A stretch of DNA of 64,000 bases from the NCBI GenBank assembly GCA_025351355.1, contig JANXWC010000245.1:1-64000 (forward strand), in the 5' to 3' direction. The notes under the pieces are model-generated. The model saw nothing but the letters and a program-made list of their open reading frames with translations. It was not told where the DNA came from and did no database searches. The number at the start of each line of letters is the position of its first letter. Within the stretch, counting starts at the first letter, position 1. The position numbers and the translations under genes are program-made. This DNA comes from Hyphomicrobiaceae bacterium (lineage in GTDB: Bacteria; Pseudomonadota; Alphaproteobacteria; Rhizobiales; Hyphomicrobiaceae). Shown here piece by piece: positions 8,205 to 15,584 of this stretch.

Positions 8205-9197
8205 ATGCACCTCTCCTATGCGCAGAACCTGGAAGACTATTATCTGGACCTTGTGTTCGGCGATGTGTCGGACGGGATCTATATCGATGTGGGCGGCGGA
8301 CATCCGGTTGCCGACAACGTGTCATTCTTTTTCTACCTCAAGGGGTGGCGGGGCCTGGTGGTGGAACCGCAGATCTCGCTAGCGGCAGCCTATACCGGCG
8401 TGCGACCGCGCGACCACGTCGTCAGTTGCCTCGCCGGACGCCATGACGGCACCATCGATTTCCACATCGTCGACGGCTTGCATGGATTGTCGAGCGCGGT
8501 CAAAGCTAACGCGGACAGTGCGCGACAATATGGCGCCGGCTACCGCACCGAGGCGCGCGAGGTGAAGCGGCTGTCACGGCTGATTGAAGAGGCGGGTCTC
8601 GATCGCATCGACTTTCTCAAGATCGACGTCGAGGGCGCCGAACCGGATGTGCTGGGCGGGCTCGATCTCAGGCGCCATCGGCCGAAGGTCATTCTGGTGG
8701 AGGCGGTCAATCCCCATGTCGCGGACGGCGACTGGGCCAAGTGGGAACCGATGCTGACGGTCGCCGGCTATGCATTCGTCTTTTTCGACAATCTCAATCG
8801 CTACTATGTAGCCTCTGAGCATGCCGCGCTGGCTGCCAAATTTCCGGCTGTCCCCACGCCCTGGCACGAAGTGGGGCATCTGTGGGACAGGGGACGCGTG
8901 CTCGACAAGCCGGATCATCCCGACCGCGTGCTGGGCGAAACGTTGGCGCGGGGGTTGATGGCCATGCTGCCGGTATTGCCGCCAGAGACGATCGAGCGGT
9001 TGCTGCAAGCTGGCCTTGCCGCAAACAGACAGTCGCTAACACCGGCGATAGTCGAAGCGTTGATCGGCAGCGCGGAATGGCCGGGTGTCGAGGCGCCATT
9101 GCCGACCGATGGCCAGGGATTGGTCTCCACTGACCGGCTCAAAGCCGCGCTCGGCCGCATCGCCTGCATGTACGACGGCGGCCATTTGCAGACCTGA
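8205..9197 (+). CDS. FkbM family methyltransferase
   Basis: This is a 330-aa SAM-dependent methyltransferase of the FkbM family. The N-terminal SYAQNLEDY opening is typical, followed by motif I IYIDVGGGHP (SAM binding), VVEPQ (acidic end of beta-2) and DFLKIDVEGAEPDVL, the family signature. The last ~110 residues are outside the core fold and resemble no domain I recognise. FkbM enzymes methylate hydroxyl groups, often on sugars of surface glycans or polyketides. There are no glycan genes beside it here, so the acceptor is unknown. It is divergent from the HAD gene and is followed, after 63 nt, by the TPP decarboxylase genes. Confidence 0.88.
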   Translation: MHLSYAQNLEDYYLDLVFGDVSDGIYIDVGGGHPVADNVSFFFYLKGWRGLVVEPQISLAAAYTGVRPRDHVVSCLAGRHDGTIDFHIVDGLHGLSSAVKANADSARQYGAGYRTEAREVKRLSRLIEEAGLDRIDFLKIDVEGAEPDVLGGLDLRRHRPKVILVEAVNPHVADGDWAKWEPMLTVAGYAFVFFDNLNRYYVASEHAALAAKFPAVPTPWHEVGHLWDRGRVLDKPDHPDRVLGETLARGLMAMLPVLPPETIERLLQAGLAANRQSLTPAIVEALIGSAEWPGVEAPLPTDGQGLVSTDRLKAALGRIACMYDGGHLQT

Positions 9198-9260
9198 CCG
9201 TATCGGGCATAGATTGTCCCCGGTTCTGTCGGGGCGGATTGAGACAGGGGTATCAGAGGT

Positions 9261-9800
9261 ATGGTTGTTACAAAGACCGGTGCGACGGAAACAGACTGGC
9301 ACGCCGGCATTTTCCGCGCGCTGAAAGCGGCTGATATCAGGCAGATTCCGTATGTGCCGGACGCCGGACATACCGACCTGATCCTCCGCGCCAACGCCGA
9401 TCCGGTGATGAAGGCCTATCCGCTCACCACCGAAGAAGAGGGCATCGCGGCGGCGTCCGGCGCGTGGCTTGGGGGCGAGCGTGCGGTGCTGCTGATGCAG
9501 TCGTCAGGCGTCGGCAACTGCATCAATATGCTCAGCCTGATCGCCGCCTGCCGGTTTCCCTTTGTCGCGCTGGTGACGATGCGCGGCGAGTGGGCCGAGT
9601 TCAATCCATGGCAGGTGCCGATGGGACGCGCCACGCAAGGCGTGCTGGAATTGATGGGCGTGTCCGTGCGGCGCATATCCGACACCGCTCGCGCGGAGAC
9701 GGAAATCGCCGCAGCACTCGACGATGCATTTCTGGGCGAGCAGCCAGTTGCCGTGCTGTTTTCGCAGAGCCTGATCGGCCGCAAGACTTGGGTAAAATAA
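9261..9800 (+). CDS. TPP decarboxylase, alpha (PYR-domain) subunit; sulfopyruvate/phosphonopyruvate decarboxylase-like
   Basis: This 179-aa protein is a stand-alone pyrimidine-binding domain of a thiamine-diphosphate enzyme. It has VPDAGHTDLI near residues 32-42, TTEEEGIAAASGAWLGG with the catalytic Glu that activates TPP, and LLMQSSGVGNCINML, all as in ComD/Ppd alpha chains. The cofactor-phosphate half is in the next gene, starting 4 nt after this stop, so the two are one transcript and one heteromeric enzyme. Sulfopyruvate, phosphonopyruvate and related 3-substituted pyruvates are the known substrates of this group. No phosphonate or coenzyme M genes are nearby, so the substrate here is open. 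Confidence 0.82.
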   Translation: MVVTKTGATETDWHAGIFRALKAADIRQIPYVPDAGHTDLILRANADPVMKAYPLTTEEEGIAAASGAWLGGERAVLLMQSSGVGNCINMLSLIAACRFPFVALVTMRGEWAEFNPWQVPMGRATQGVLELMGVSVRRISDTARAETEIAAALDDAFLGEQPVAVLFSQSLIGRKTWVK

Positions 9801-9804
9801 GCCA

Positions 9805-10434
9805 ATGACCACAACCAAACCTTCTGCGCCTGCGGGGCATAATTCAGGTTTAGCGCAAGGCACACTCGACCGTCGCGCTGTCGTGCGTGCAATCCTGCAG
9901 GACCGCAAAAAACTGCTCGTGGTGACCGGGCTTGGCAGCGCATCGTACGACGCGATGGCGGCGGGTGATCATCCCCGAACCTTCTTCCTGTGGGGCGCGA
10001 TGGGTGGGGCGGCCATGGTCGGCATGGGTCTGGCGCTGGCGCAACCGGACGAACACGTCGTGGTCATCACCGGCGACGGCGAGCAGTTGATGGGGCTCGG
10101 CAGCCTCGCCACGATCGGCGCGCAGAAGGTCAAGAACCTATCCGTGGTCGTGCTCAACAACAACCACTACGGCGAGACGGGCATGCAATCCAGCCATACC
10201 GGCCTGGGCGTCGATCTGGTGGGGATAGCGGCTGCCGCTGGCTTCTCGTGGAGCGCGCGGTTGACGGATATGGCCGGGGTTGAGGCACTCAGGCCGCGTC
10301 TGCATCGGGCGGACGGACCAGGCTTCGCCTGCATTCAGATCGCCGCCGACGAACCCACCCGCGTGCTACCACCCCGCGACGGCGTGTACCTCAAAACGCG
10401 CTTTCGGCAGAGCTTGGGGTTGGCGCCGATATAA
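9805..10434 (+). CDS. TPP decarboxylase, beta (PP-domain) subunit
   Basis: This 209-aa protein carries the diphosphate-binding half: the ThDP motif begins at TGDGEQLMGLGSL and ends in VVVLNNNHYGETG, the GDG-to-N(N) motif that holds Mg2+ and the diphosphate. AGHNSG near the start and the ALAQPDEHVVVI strand fit ComE-like subunits. It starts 4 nt after the alpha subunit, so translation is probably coupled. The split into two ~200-residue chains is as in archaeal sulfopyruvate decarboxylase; many bacteria have the fused version. The C-terminal RVLPPRDGVYLKTRFR stretch gives no further clue to the substrate. Confidence 0.83.
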   Translation: MTTTKPSAPAGHNSGLAQGTLDRRAVVRAILQDRKKLLVVTGLGSASYDAMAAGDHPRTFFLWGAMGGAAMVGMGLALAQPDEHVVVITGDGEQLMGLGSLATIGAQKVKNLSVVVLNNNHYGETGMQSSHTGLGVDLVGIAAAAGFSWSARLTDMAGVEALRPRLHRADGPGFACIQIAADEPTRVLPPRDGVYLKTRFRQSLGLAPI

Positions 10435-10487
10435 TCTAAACGGTCACCGCGAAAATACGCACGTAGGGAGATGTTATCAGCCGCGCC

Positions 10488-11063
10488 TTACTTCGGCGCG
10501 CGCTTGGCAAGGATGCGCTGCAAGGTGCGGCGATGCATGTTGAGGCGGCGGGCGGTTTCGGAAACGTTACGGTCGCATAGCTCATAGACGCGCTGAATAT
10601 GCTCCCAGCGCACGCGATCGGCGCTCATCGGGTTTTCGGGCGGCGGCGCGCGCTCGTCGGAAGGGGCCAGCAACGCGTCGGTGACTTCGTCCGCGTCGGC
10701 AGGCTTGGCCAGATAATCGACGGCGCCCAATTTAACGGCGGAAACAGCGGTTGCGAAATTGCCATAGCCGGTCAACACAATGCTGCGGGAATCCGGTCGC
10801 AGGCGTGCCAATTCAGCCAGCACGTCGAGGCCGGAGCCATCCTCAAGACGAAGATCGACGACGGCGAAGGCCGGCGGCTTCTGGCGGATGAGTTCGAGGC
10901 CTTCGGCGACGGACGCGCCCATCCGCACCTCGAAGCCGCGTTGTTCCATGGCGCGACCGAGGCGTTGCAGAAACGATTTGTCGTCGTCGACAAGCACCAG
11001 CGTGCGGTCGGCGGGCAATTCATCGGGCTTGAACGTCAGATCTTCAGACACGATTTTCTCCAT
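10488..11063 (-). CDS. actR: ActR/RegA/PrrA-type redox response regulator
   Basis: The protein is 191 aa with an N-terminal receiver domain (LVLVDDDKSF with the acidic pair, phospho-acceptor D70 in FAVVDLRLEDGSG, LTGYGN and the invariant Lys in YLAKPAD) and a C-terminal Fis-type helix-turn-helix (residues ~150-190, NVSETARRLNMHRRTLQRIL). Receiver plus Fis helix without an AAA+ domain, a LxLEDGSGL sequence after the phospho-Asp, and the HRRTLQRIL recognition helix define the RegA/PrrA/ActR family of global redox regulators. These control respiration, CO2 and N2 fixation genes in alphaproteobacteria. Its kinase lies directly upstream on the same strand, 134 nt away. The conserved SenC/PrrC gene often found between them is absent. 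Confidence 0.93.
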   Translation of the reverse strand: MEKIVSEDLTFKPDELPADRTLVLVDDDKSFLQRLGRAMEQRGFEVRMGASVAEGLELIRQKPPAFAVVDLRLEDGSGLDVLAELARLRPDSRSIVLTGYGNFATAVSAVKLGAVDYLAKPADADEVTDALLAPSDERAPPPENPMSADRVRWEHIQRVYELCDRNVSETARRLNMHRRTLQRILAKRAPK

Positions 11064-11197
11064 TCACAACGACAGCCGGTGCGGCTTTTGCGGCATCGGG
11101 ACGCGGGCGTAGCAGGCAGTATAACCCGGAAGTGCGGTAAAGCGCTCCCAGAAAGTCACATAAACCGCGCAATAGATGCCCGGCGGGCCAAGGCTCA

Positions 11198-12637
11198 TTA
11201 AGCTGTACCCTGGTGGTCAACGACGGTCGACGGTTGCCGGATGATGCGCCAGCGGTGCGGTAATTCAGCGCCCTCAAAGGCGGCGCGGGGCCAAATTATG
11301 GTTACCACGGCGCCGGTGTCGGGTCGCGGACGATTGTCGAGCGATAAGCGCGCGCCGGAGCGCTCAAGTAAAGTCTTGGCAATGAAAAAACCGAGCCCTA
11401 AACCGGCGGAAGCACCCGCTTCCTTAGCCGCACGCGAGCGTGATGAACGCGTCGTGATGAAGGGGTCGCCGAGCGTATCCATGACATCAGCGGCAAAACC
11501 CGGCCCATCGTCGGATACGGTTATGACGACCTCGCGGGCATCCCACCGGCCGGCGACGCGCACTTCTGAGCGGGCAAAATCGATGGCGTTCTCGATGAGA
11601 TTGCCGAGCCCGTAGATGACGCCCGGTCGGCGTTCACCCAACGGCTCGGGCGCCTCGGGGGAGGCTGCACCCTGCTGCTCGATGACGACGCGGCTGCGCA
11701 GCCGCAGATAGGGGAGCGCTGCTTCCTCGATCAACTGCATGACCGTCAGCTGGCCATGCAGGGGATCCTTTTCACCCGGGCTGCGCGTCAGCTTCTGGAG
11801 GATTTCCCGACAGCGCACGGCCTGTGACTGGAGGAGTGCAAAGTCTTCGGCCATGGGACTGTCGGGAGGGACGGACCGGCTGAGCTCCTTGGCGACGACC
11901 GTAATGGTGGCGAGCGGGGTGCCCAATTCGTGGGCGGCGGCGGCGGCCAAGCCGTCGAGAGCATGGAGCTGCTGCTCGCGGGCGAGAATGCTTTCGGTGG
12001 CTGCCAGAGCTGCCGACATCTGGCGTGATTCGGTGGCCAGCCGGAACGCATAAAGTGCGGTGAAAACCATCGTGGCAAGCACCGAAACCGCGACGCCCCA
12101 GCGATAGACCGGGGGCAGGACGAACAAAACGCCCGCCGCCCACGGCAATGGCAGATGCCAGGAAATAAGAAACAGGCAGGCACTGCCGGCCAGCGCGCCA
12201 AGACAGATCGTCGACAACAGCGGCTGGGTGGCAGCGGAGACGGTGACGGGTGCGACGAGCAGAAAAATAAACGGGTTATCCATGCCGCCGGTCAAAAACA
12301 GCAGCACCGAAAGCTGGACGAGATCATAGGCCAACAAGGCAGTGGCGAGTTGCGTCGACAGGCGGTAGGGCGTGGGATAGGCCAGCCGCAGAAAAATGTT
12401 GACCCAGGTGGATAAGGCAATAGCGCCGAGGCACGCGCCAATCGGCAGCGGGAAGCCCATTCCGAAATGCACGAGGCAAACGGCCAGGCTCTGGCCGGCC
12501 ACCGCAAACCAACGCAGGCGGACCGAGGTCTGCAAGCGCAGACCACCGTCGGGCGTTGCACCGCCGAGCAAGCGGGCAAAGCCGGCTTTCGCGGCCCGGG
12601 GCGGTAATGGCTGCGTATGTGCTGCGGTCTCGGCCAT
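11198..12637 (-). CDS. actS: ActS/RegB/PrrB-type redox sensor histidine kinase
   Basis: The N-terminus has six hydrophobic spans. The loop GGMDNPF (residues ~117-123 from the chosen start) is the quinone-binding signature of RegB. The H-box is AHELGTPLATI with phospho-acceptor H236, and the segment ALLQSQAVRCREIL holds the conserved redox-active Cys (C276) that blocks RegB when oxidised. The ATP-binding domain follows with N (LGNLIENAID), G1 (DDGPGF) and G2 (GLGLGFFIAK) boxes. A GTG at 12652 is in frame, but the ATG at 12637 has AAAAGGCGG just upstream. It signals through the response regulator ending at 10488. With both the quinone motif and the redox Cys intact, classical redox sensing is expected. 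Confidence 0.93.
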   Translation of the reverse strand: MAETAAHTQPLPPRAAKAGFARLLGGATPDGGLRLQTSVRLRWFAVAGQSLAVCLVHFGMGFPLPIGACLGAIALSTWVNIFLRLAYPTPYRLSTQLATALLAYDLVQLSVLLFLTGGMDNPFIFLLVAPVTVSAATQPLLSTICLGALAGSACLFLISWHLPLPWAAGVLFVLPPVYRWGVAVSVLATMVFTALYAFRLATESRQMSAALAATESILAREQQLHALDGLAAAAAHELGTPLATITVVAKELSRSVPPDSPMAEDFALLQSQAVRCREILQKLTRSPGEKDPLHGQLTVMQLIEEAALPYLRLRSRVVIEQQGAASPEAPEPLGERRPGVIYGLGNLIENAIDFARSEVRVAGRWDAREVVITVSDDGPGFAADVMDTLGDPFITTRSSRSRAAKEAGASAGLGLGFFIAKTLLERSGARLSLDNRPRPDTGAVVTIIWPRAAFEGAELPHRWRIIRQPSTVVDHQGTA

Positions 12638-12850
12638 GCCGCCTTTTAGCACGTGTCGCGACGAGGCGCGCGCCCGATCGCAAGGGAAGGCGGCGCCGTC
12701 GGGCGGATCGAGGGGATATCTGGCGTACTCGTCTGCCGCCTTGTCGGAGGTCGATTGTGCTTCCCGCTCAGTGTTCCCTGCTGCATTAGCCGCCGCCGCA
12801 ACAGCTGCAGCGATGTCTTTGTCCGGATCGTATCCGGAAGAACTTTAGCG

Positions 12851-13294
12851 TTAGGCCCGCAAACCATCCGCCAGGGCGCGGAAATAACCTTCGGCGTCGA
12901 GCAGAGTTTCGAGGCGGGACGGACTGCGAGTGGAGAGTGGGACGCCAGGAGCCAGGCTGGCCGGGATGGGGATGCCGAGCCGTGCCAAGCGGCGTTTGAG
13001 ACCGGCAATTTTTCGCCCGTCGAGCGCGGACGCAAGGACGACCAGAATATCTTCGAGATAGCCCGAGATACGTCCGAGTTCACGCACGGCGTCGCGACGG
13101 GCGGCGGCGTCCGAAGGTTGGTGTTCGAGCACGGCGAAGGCTTGCGCGGCGCGGGCGAAAGTGGCGGCAATTTCGTCGGCATAGCCTGCCAGCTTTTCGC
13201 GCCGCCCCTGATCCAGCGCCAGTAAGGCTGCGTGCCAAGCCTGAATGGTGCGAGTAATGCCGAGCAGACGCAGCAGGAAATCACGAATGGGCAT
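12851..13294 (-). CDS. Small alpha-helical protein of unknown function
   Basis: A 147-aa protein that I do not recognise. It opens with a short hydrophobic patch (DFLLRLLGITRTI) and is then almost wholly helical and charged, with heptad-like spacing around residues 30-90 (GRREKLAGYADEIAATFARAAQ), so it may form a helical bundle or coiled coil. It has no Cys and no transmembrane span. It lies between the ActS gene and the Lrp regulator, all on the minus strand, 198 nt upstream of actS. Codon use resembles that of its neighbours, so it is probably a real gene; competing frames in the same stretch give implausible Ser/Pro-rich products. Confidence 0.65.
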   Translation of the reverse strand: MPIRDFLLRLLGITRTIQAWHAALLALDQGRREKLAGYADEIAATFARAAQAFAVLEHQPSDAAARRDAVRELGRISGYLEDILVVLASALDGRKIAGLKRRLARLGIPIPASLAPGVPLSTRSPSRLETLLDAEGYFRALADGLRA

Positions 13295-13438
13295 GGGAAC
13301 ATCCAGGGTCCACCCTCCTGGATCGCGATCAGACTACACTAAACTTTTGTGCAAGCAAAGATTGCATTTCATCTCTTGCGCAATTTTATGGTGTTTAGGT
13401 TAAGCCGTTCCGATGCGCATAAGTGGTCGGGCGAGCCG

Positions 13439-13909
13439 CTATCGACGCGACAACTGTTGCAAAGGCAGTTGTGATGTTTCCTTCAGGCGCTCCAGCACGA
13501 TCGAAGACCGGACATGCTGTACTGAGGCGTGCGGCAAGAACACTTCGCTGAGAATCCGTGACAGGGCCTTGAGGTCGGAAACAACGAGCTTAATAAGGTA
13601 ATCGGCATCGCCAGTCAGCGAGCAGGCCTCCTGCACCTCGACCAATCCCGAAATAAGCTTGTGAAAGCGCTTCGAATTTTCTGCGGAGTGGGTCGCCAAC
13701 TTGATCTCGACAAAGGCAGTGACGGCCAATCCGACAGCCTCGGCAGAGAGATGGGCGTGGTAGCTGGCGATCGTGCCGTCCGCTTCCAAGGCAGCCCGCC
13801 GCCGCGAGCACTGCGAGGCCGATAAGCCGACGACGTCGGCCAGGTCGTTATTGGTCAGGCGACCGTCGGACTGGACGGCGGCCAAAAGCTTGATATCGAA
13901 CGCATCCAT
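13439..13909 (-). CDS. Lrp/AsnC family transcriptional regulator
   Basis: The 156-aa protein has an N-terminal winged helix (MDAFDIKLLAAVQSDGRLTNNDLADVVGLSASQCSRRRAAL pattern, residues 1-50) and a C-terminal RAM/AsnC effector domain (VTAFVEIKLA, EVQEACSLTGDADYLIKLVV, VRSSIVLERLKET). The frame is open to 13966, but the ATG at 13909 starts the family-typical MDAFD sequence. It is divergent from hppD with a 129-nt spacer that contains two palindromes, so it very probably regulates 4-hydroxyphenylpyruvate dioxygenase and itself. Aromatic amino acids such as Tyr or Phe are the likely effectors (inference from the neighbour). Confidence 0.92.
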   Translation of the reverse strand: MDAFDIKLLAAVQSDGRLTNNDLADVVGLSASQCSRRRAALEADGTIASYHAHLSAEAVGLAVTAFVEIKLATHSAENSKRFHKLISGLVEVQEACSLTGDADYLIKLVVSDLKALSRILSEVFLPHASVQHVRSSIVLERLKETSQLPLQQLSRR

Positions 13910-13938
13910 GCGCAAACTCGGCGAAAAAAAATAACTTC

Positions 13939-13955
13939 GTGCATGATTTACGCAC
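13939..13955. promoter_or_regulatory. Imperfect palindrome, candidate Lrp site
   Basis: GTGC at 13939-13942 faces GCAC at 13952-13955, with an A/T-rich centre. It lies 30 bp upstream of the lrp-type start codon and 10 bp from a second, perfect palindrome. The size and A/T centre suit an Lrp/AsnC family operator. The assignment rests only on position and symmetry. Confidence 0.35.
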
Positions 13956-13964
13956 CAATCTACC

Positions 13965-13979
13965 AAATGCCAAGCATTT
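13965..13979. promoter_or_regulatory. 15-bp perfect palindrome between lrp-type gene and hppD
   Basis: AAATGC-CAA-GCATTT is a perfect 6-bp inverted repeat with a 3-bp spacer, exactly the 15-bp dyad size of Lrp/AsnC family operators. It lies 56 bp from the regulator's start and 60 bp from the hppD start, so one dimer could control both divergent promoters. Confidence 0.5.
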
Positions 13980-14038
13980 TGCAGAGATCGTGCAGACCGA
14001 ACGCGCTATGATGAGGGAGGATGTAACTGGAGAGCGCT

Positions 14039-15148
14039 ATGGGCCCGTTTCCGCATGATGCCGCGCCGGTCGCGATCAGCGCGCACAATCCCGCCGGCAC
14101 CGATGGGTTCGAGTTCGTCGAGTTTGCCCATCCCGAACCGGGCAAGCTCGCCGCCCTGTTCGAGCGCATGGGCTATAGCGAAATCGCCCGGCACCAAACC
14201 AAGGATATCTCGCTCTACCGGCAGGGCGATATCACCTACCTGCTCAATCGCGAACCCAACTCGCACGCGGCGCGCTTCGTTGTGGCGCATGGTCCGTGCG
14301 CGCCGGCGATGGCGTGGCGCGTCGTTGATGCACAACACGCTTTGCGGCGTGCGGTGGATCTCGGCGCCACGGAATATACCGGCAATGACAAATCGCTCGA
14401 TGTGCCCGCTGTCATCGGCATCGGCGGGTCGTTGCTCTATTTCGTCGATTGCTATGGCGCCAAGGGCAGCGCCTACGCGCACGAATACCACTGGCTTGGC
14501 GAGGTCGATCCGAAACCGGCGGGGGTGGGCTTCTACTACCTCGATCACCTCACGCACAACGTCATGCGCGGCAACATGGACACCTGGTACAAGTTCTATG
14601 CGCAGACCTTCAATTTCCGCGAGATCCGCTTCTTCAACATCGAAGGCAAACTAACGGGACTTCACAGCCGCGCGCTGACGTCGCCGTGCGGCAAGATCCG
14701 CATTCCCATCAACGAAAGCGCCGACGCCAAGAGCCAGATCGAAGAATATCTGCATCAGTACAAAGGCGAGGGCATCCAGCATATCGCGGTGGGCAGCAAC
14801 GACATTTATGCCAGCACCGACGCCATTGCCGCACGCGGCCTCGAATTCATGCCGGGGCCGCCGGAGACCTATTACGAAAAATCGCAGACGCGCGTGCGCG
14901 GCCATCAGGAACCAATCGCGGCGCTGCGCAAGCACGGCATCCTGATCGACGGCGAAGGCGTGGTGGACGGCGGCACCACGCGCATCCTGCTGCAGGTGTT
15001 CTCCAAAACCGTTATCGGTCCCATCTTTTTCGAATTCATCCAACGCAAAGGCGACGACGGCTTTGGCGAGGGCAATTTCAAGGCACTGTTCGAGAGCATC
15101 GAGGAAGATCAGATCCGGCGCGGAGCGCTGTCACCTGTCGCGGAATGA
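14039..15148 (+). CDS. hppD: 4-hydroxyphenylpyruvate dioxygenase
   Basis: This Fe(II) enzyme converts 4-hydroxyphenylpyruvate to homogentisate in tyrosine breakdown. The 369-aa chain has two vicinal-oxygen-chelate domains. The iron ligands are visible: His in YLDHLTHNV (H170), His in GIQHIAVGSND (H248) and Glu in FFEFIQRKGD (E332). The C-terminal gate helix GFGEGNFKALFESIEEDQ is the family signature. A GGAGAG ribosome site sits four bases before the ATG. It is divergent from an Lrp-type regulator. The following homogentisate dioxygenase and fumarylacetoacetase genes are not adjacent, although a fumarylacetoacetate-hydrolase-family gene lies at the far end of the window. Confidence 0.97.
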   Translation: MGPFPHDAAPVAISAHNPAGTDGFEFVEFAHPEPGKLAALFERMGYSEIARHQTKDISLYRQGDITYLLNREPNSHAARFVVAHGPCAPAMAWRVVDAQHALRRAVDLGATEYTGNDKSLDVPAVIGIGGSLLYFVDCYGAKGSAYAHEYHWLGEVDPKPAGVGFYYLDHLTHNVMRGNMDTWYKFYAQTFNFREIRFFNIEGKLTGLHSRALTSPCGKIRIPINESADAKSQIEEYLHQYKGEGIQHIAVGSNDIYASTDAIAARGLEFMPGPPETYYEKSQTRVRGHQEPIAALRKHGILIDGEGVVDGGTTRILLQVFSKTVIGPIFFEFIQRKGDDGFGEGNFKALFESIEEDQIRRGALSPVAE

Positions 15149-15226
15149 GACCCGCCTTAACGATTTTGCAATAATCTGGAACGACGATGGGATACCGCGC
15201 ATTGCGGCGATGAGGTGAGAATTGCC

Positions 15227-15529
15227 GTGCCTCCAGCCTTCCGGCGATCCCTGCGGATCTTGATTCAAGCAGTTACAGCGATAGTGGTAGCTGGCGTACA
15301 ATTCATGGCTGTTGGACCGGGTGTCGGTGCCGCCGAACCCGGCAACGAAGCGATGCATTATCCGCCGCCTGCTTCGATCTTCTTGCAGCGTCCGCGCACC
15401 AATCCGGTCGCACCGACTGTTTTGAGCGAGTTGCTTGTTCGGCCGCTGGATGTCGGCGCGTTGGAGGCAGCAGCCTTCGGCGATTGGGATCAGCCGCCGC
15501 CATTGCCGGTTCCACCGACGGGCAATTAG
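15227..15529 (+). CDS. Small exported protein of unknown function
   Basis: About 100 aa. An N-terminal basic-hydrophobic segment (RRSLRILIQAVTAIVVAGVQFMAVGPGVGAAE) looks like a Sec signal peptide with cleavage after GVGA. The mature part is short, Pro-rich (HYPPPAS, QPPPLPVPP) and has no Cys. GTG codons exist at 15215 and 15227; GAGGTGAG lies seven bases before the second, so 15227 is chosen. It is convergent with the MscS gene. I know no family for it, and the evidence for a real gene is the signal peptide plus the ribosome site. Confidence 0.5.
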   Translation: MPPAFRRSLRILIQAVTAIVVAGVQFMAVGPGVGAAEPGNEAMHYPPPASIFLQRPRTNPVAPTVLSELLVRPLDVGALEAAAFGDWDQPPPLPVPPTGN

Positions 15530-15584
15530 TCCGTTCGCCAACCGCAAATACGGGCGCGTTTTGCAACCAGCGCGAAATCCGCGG

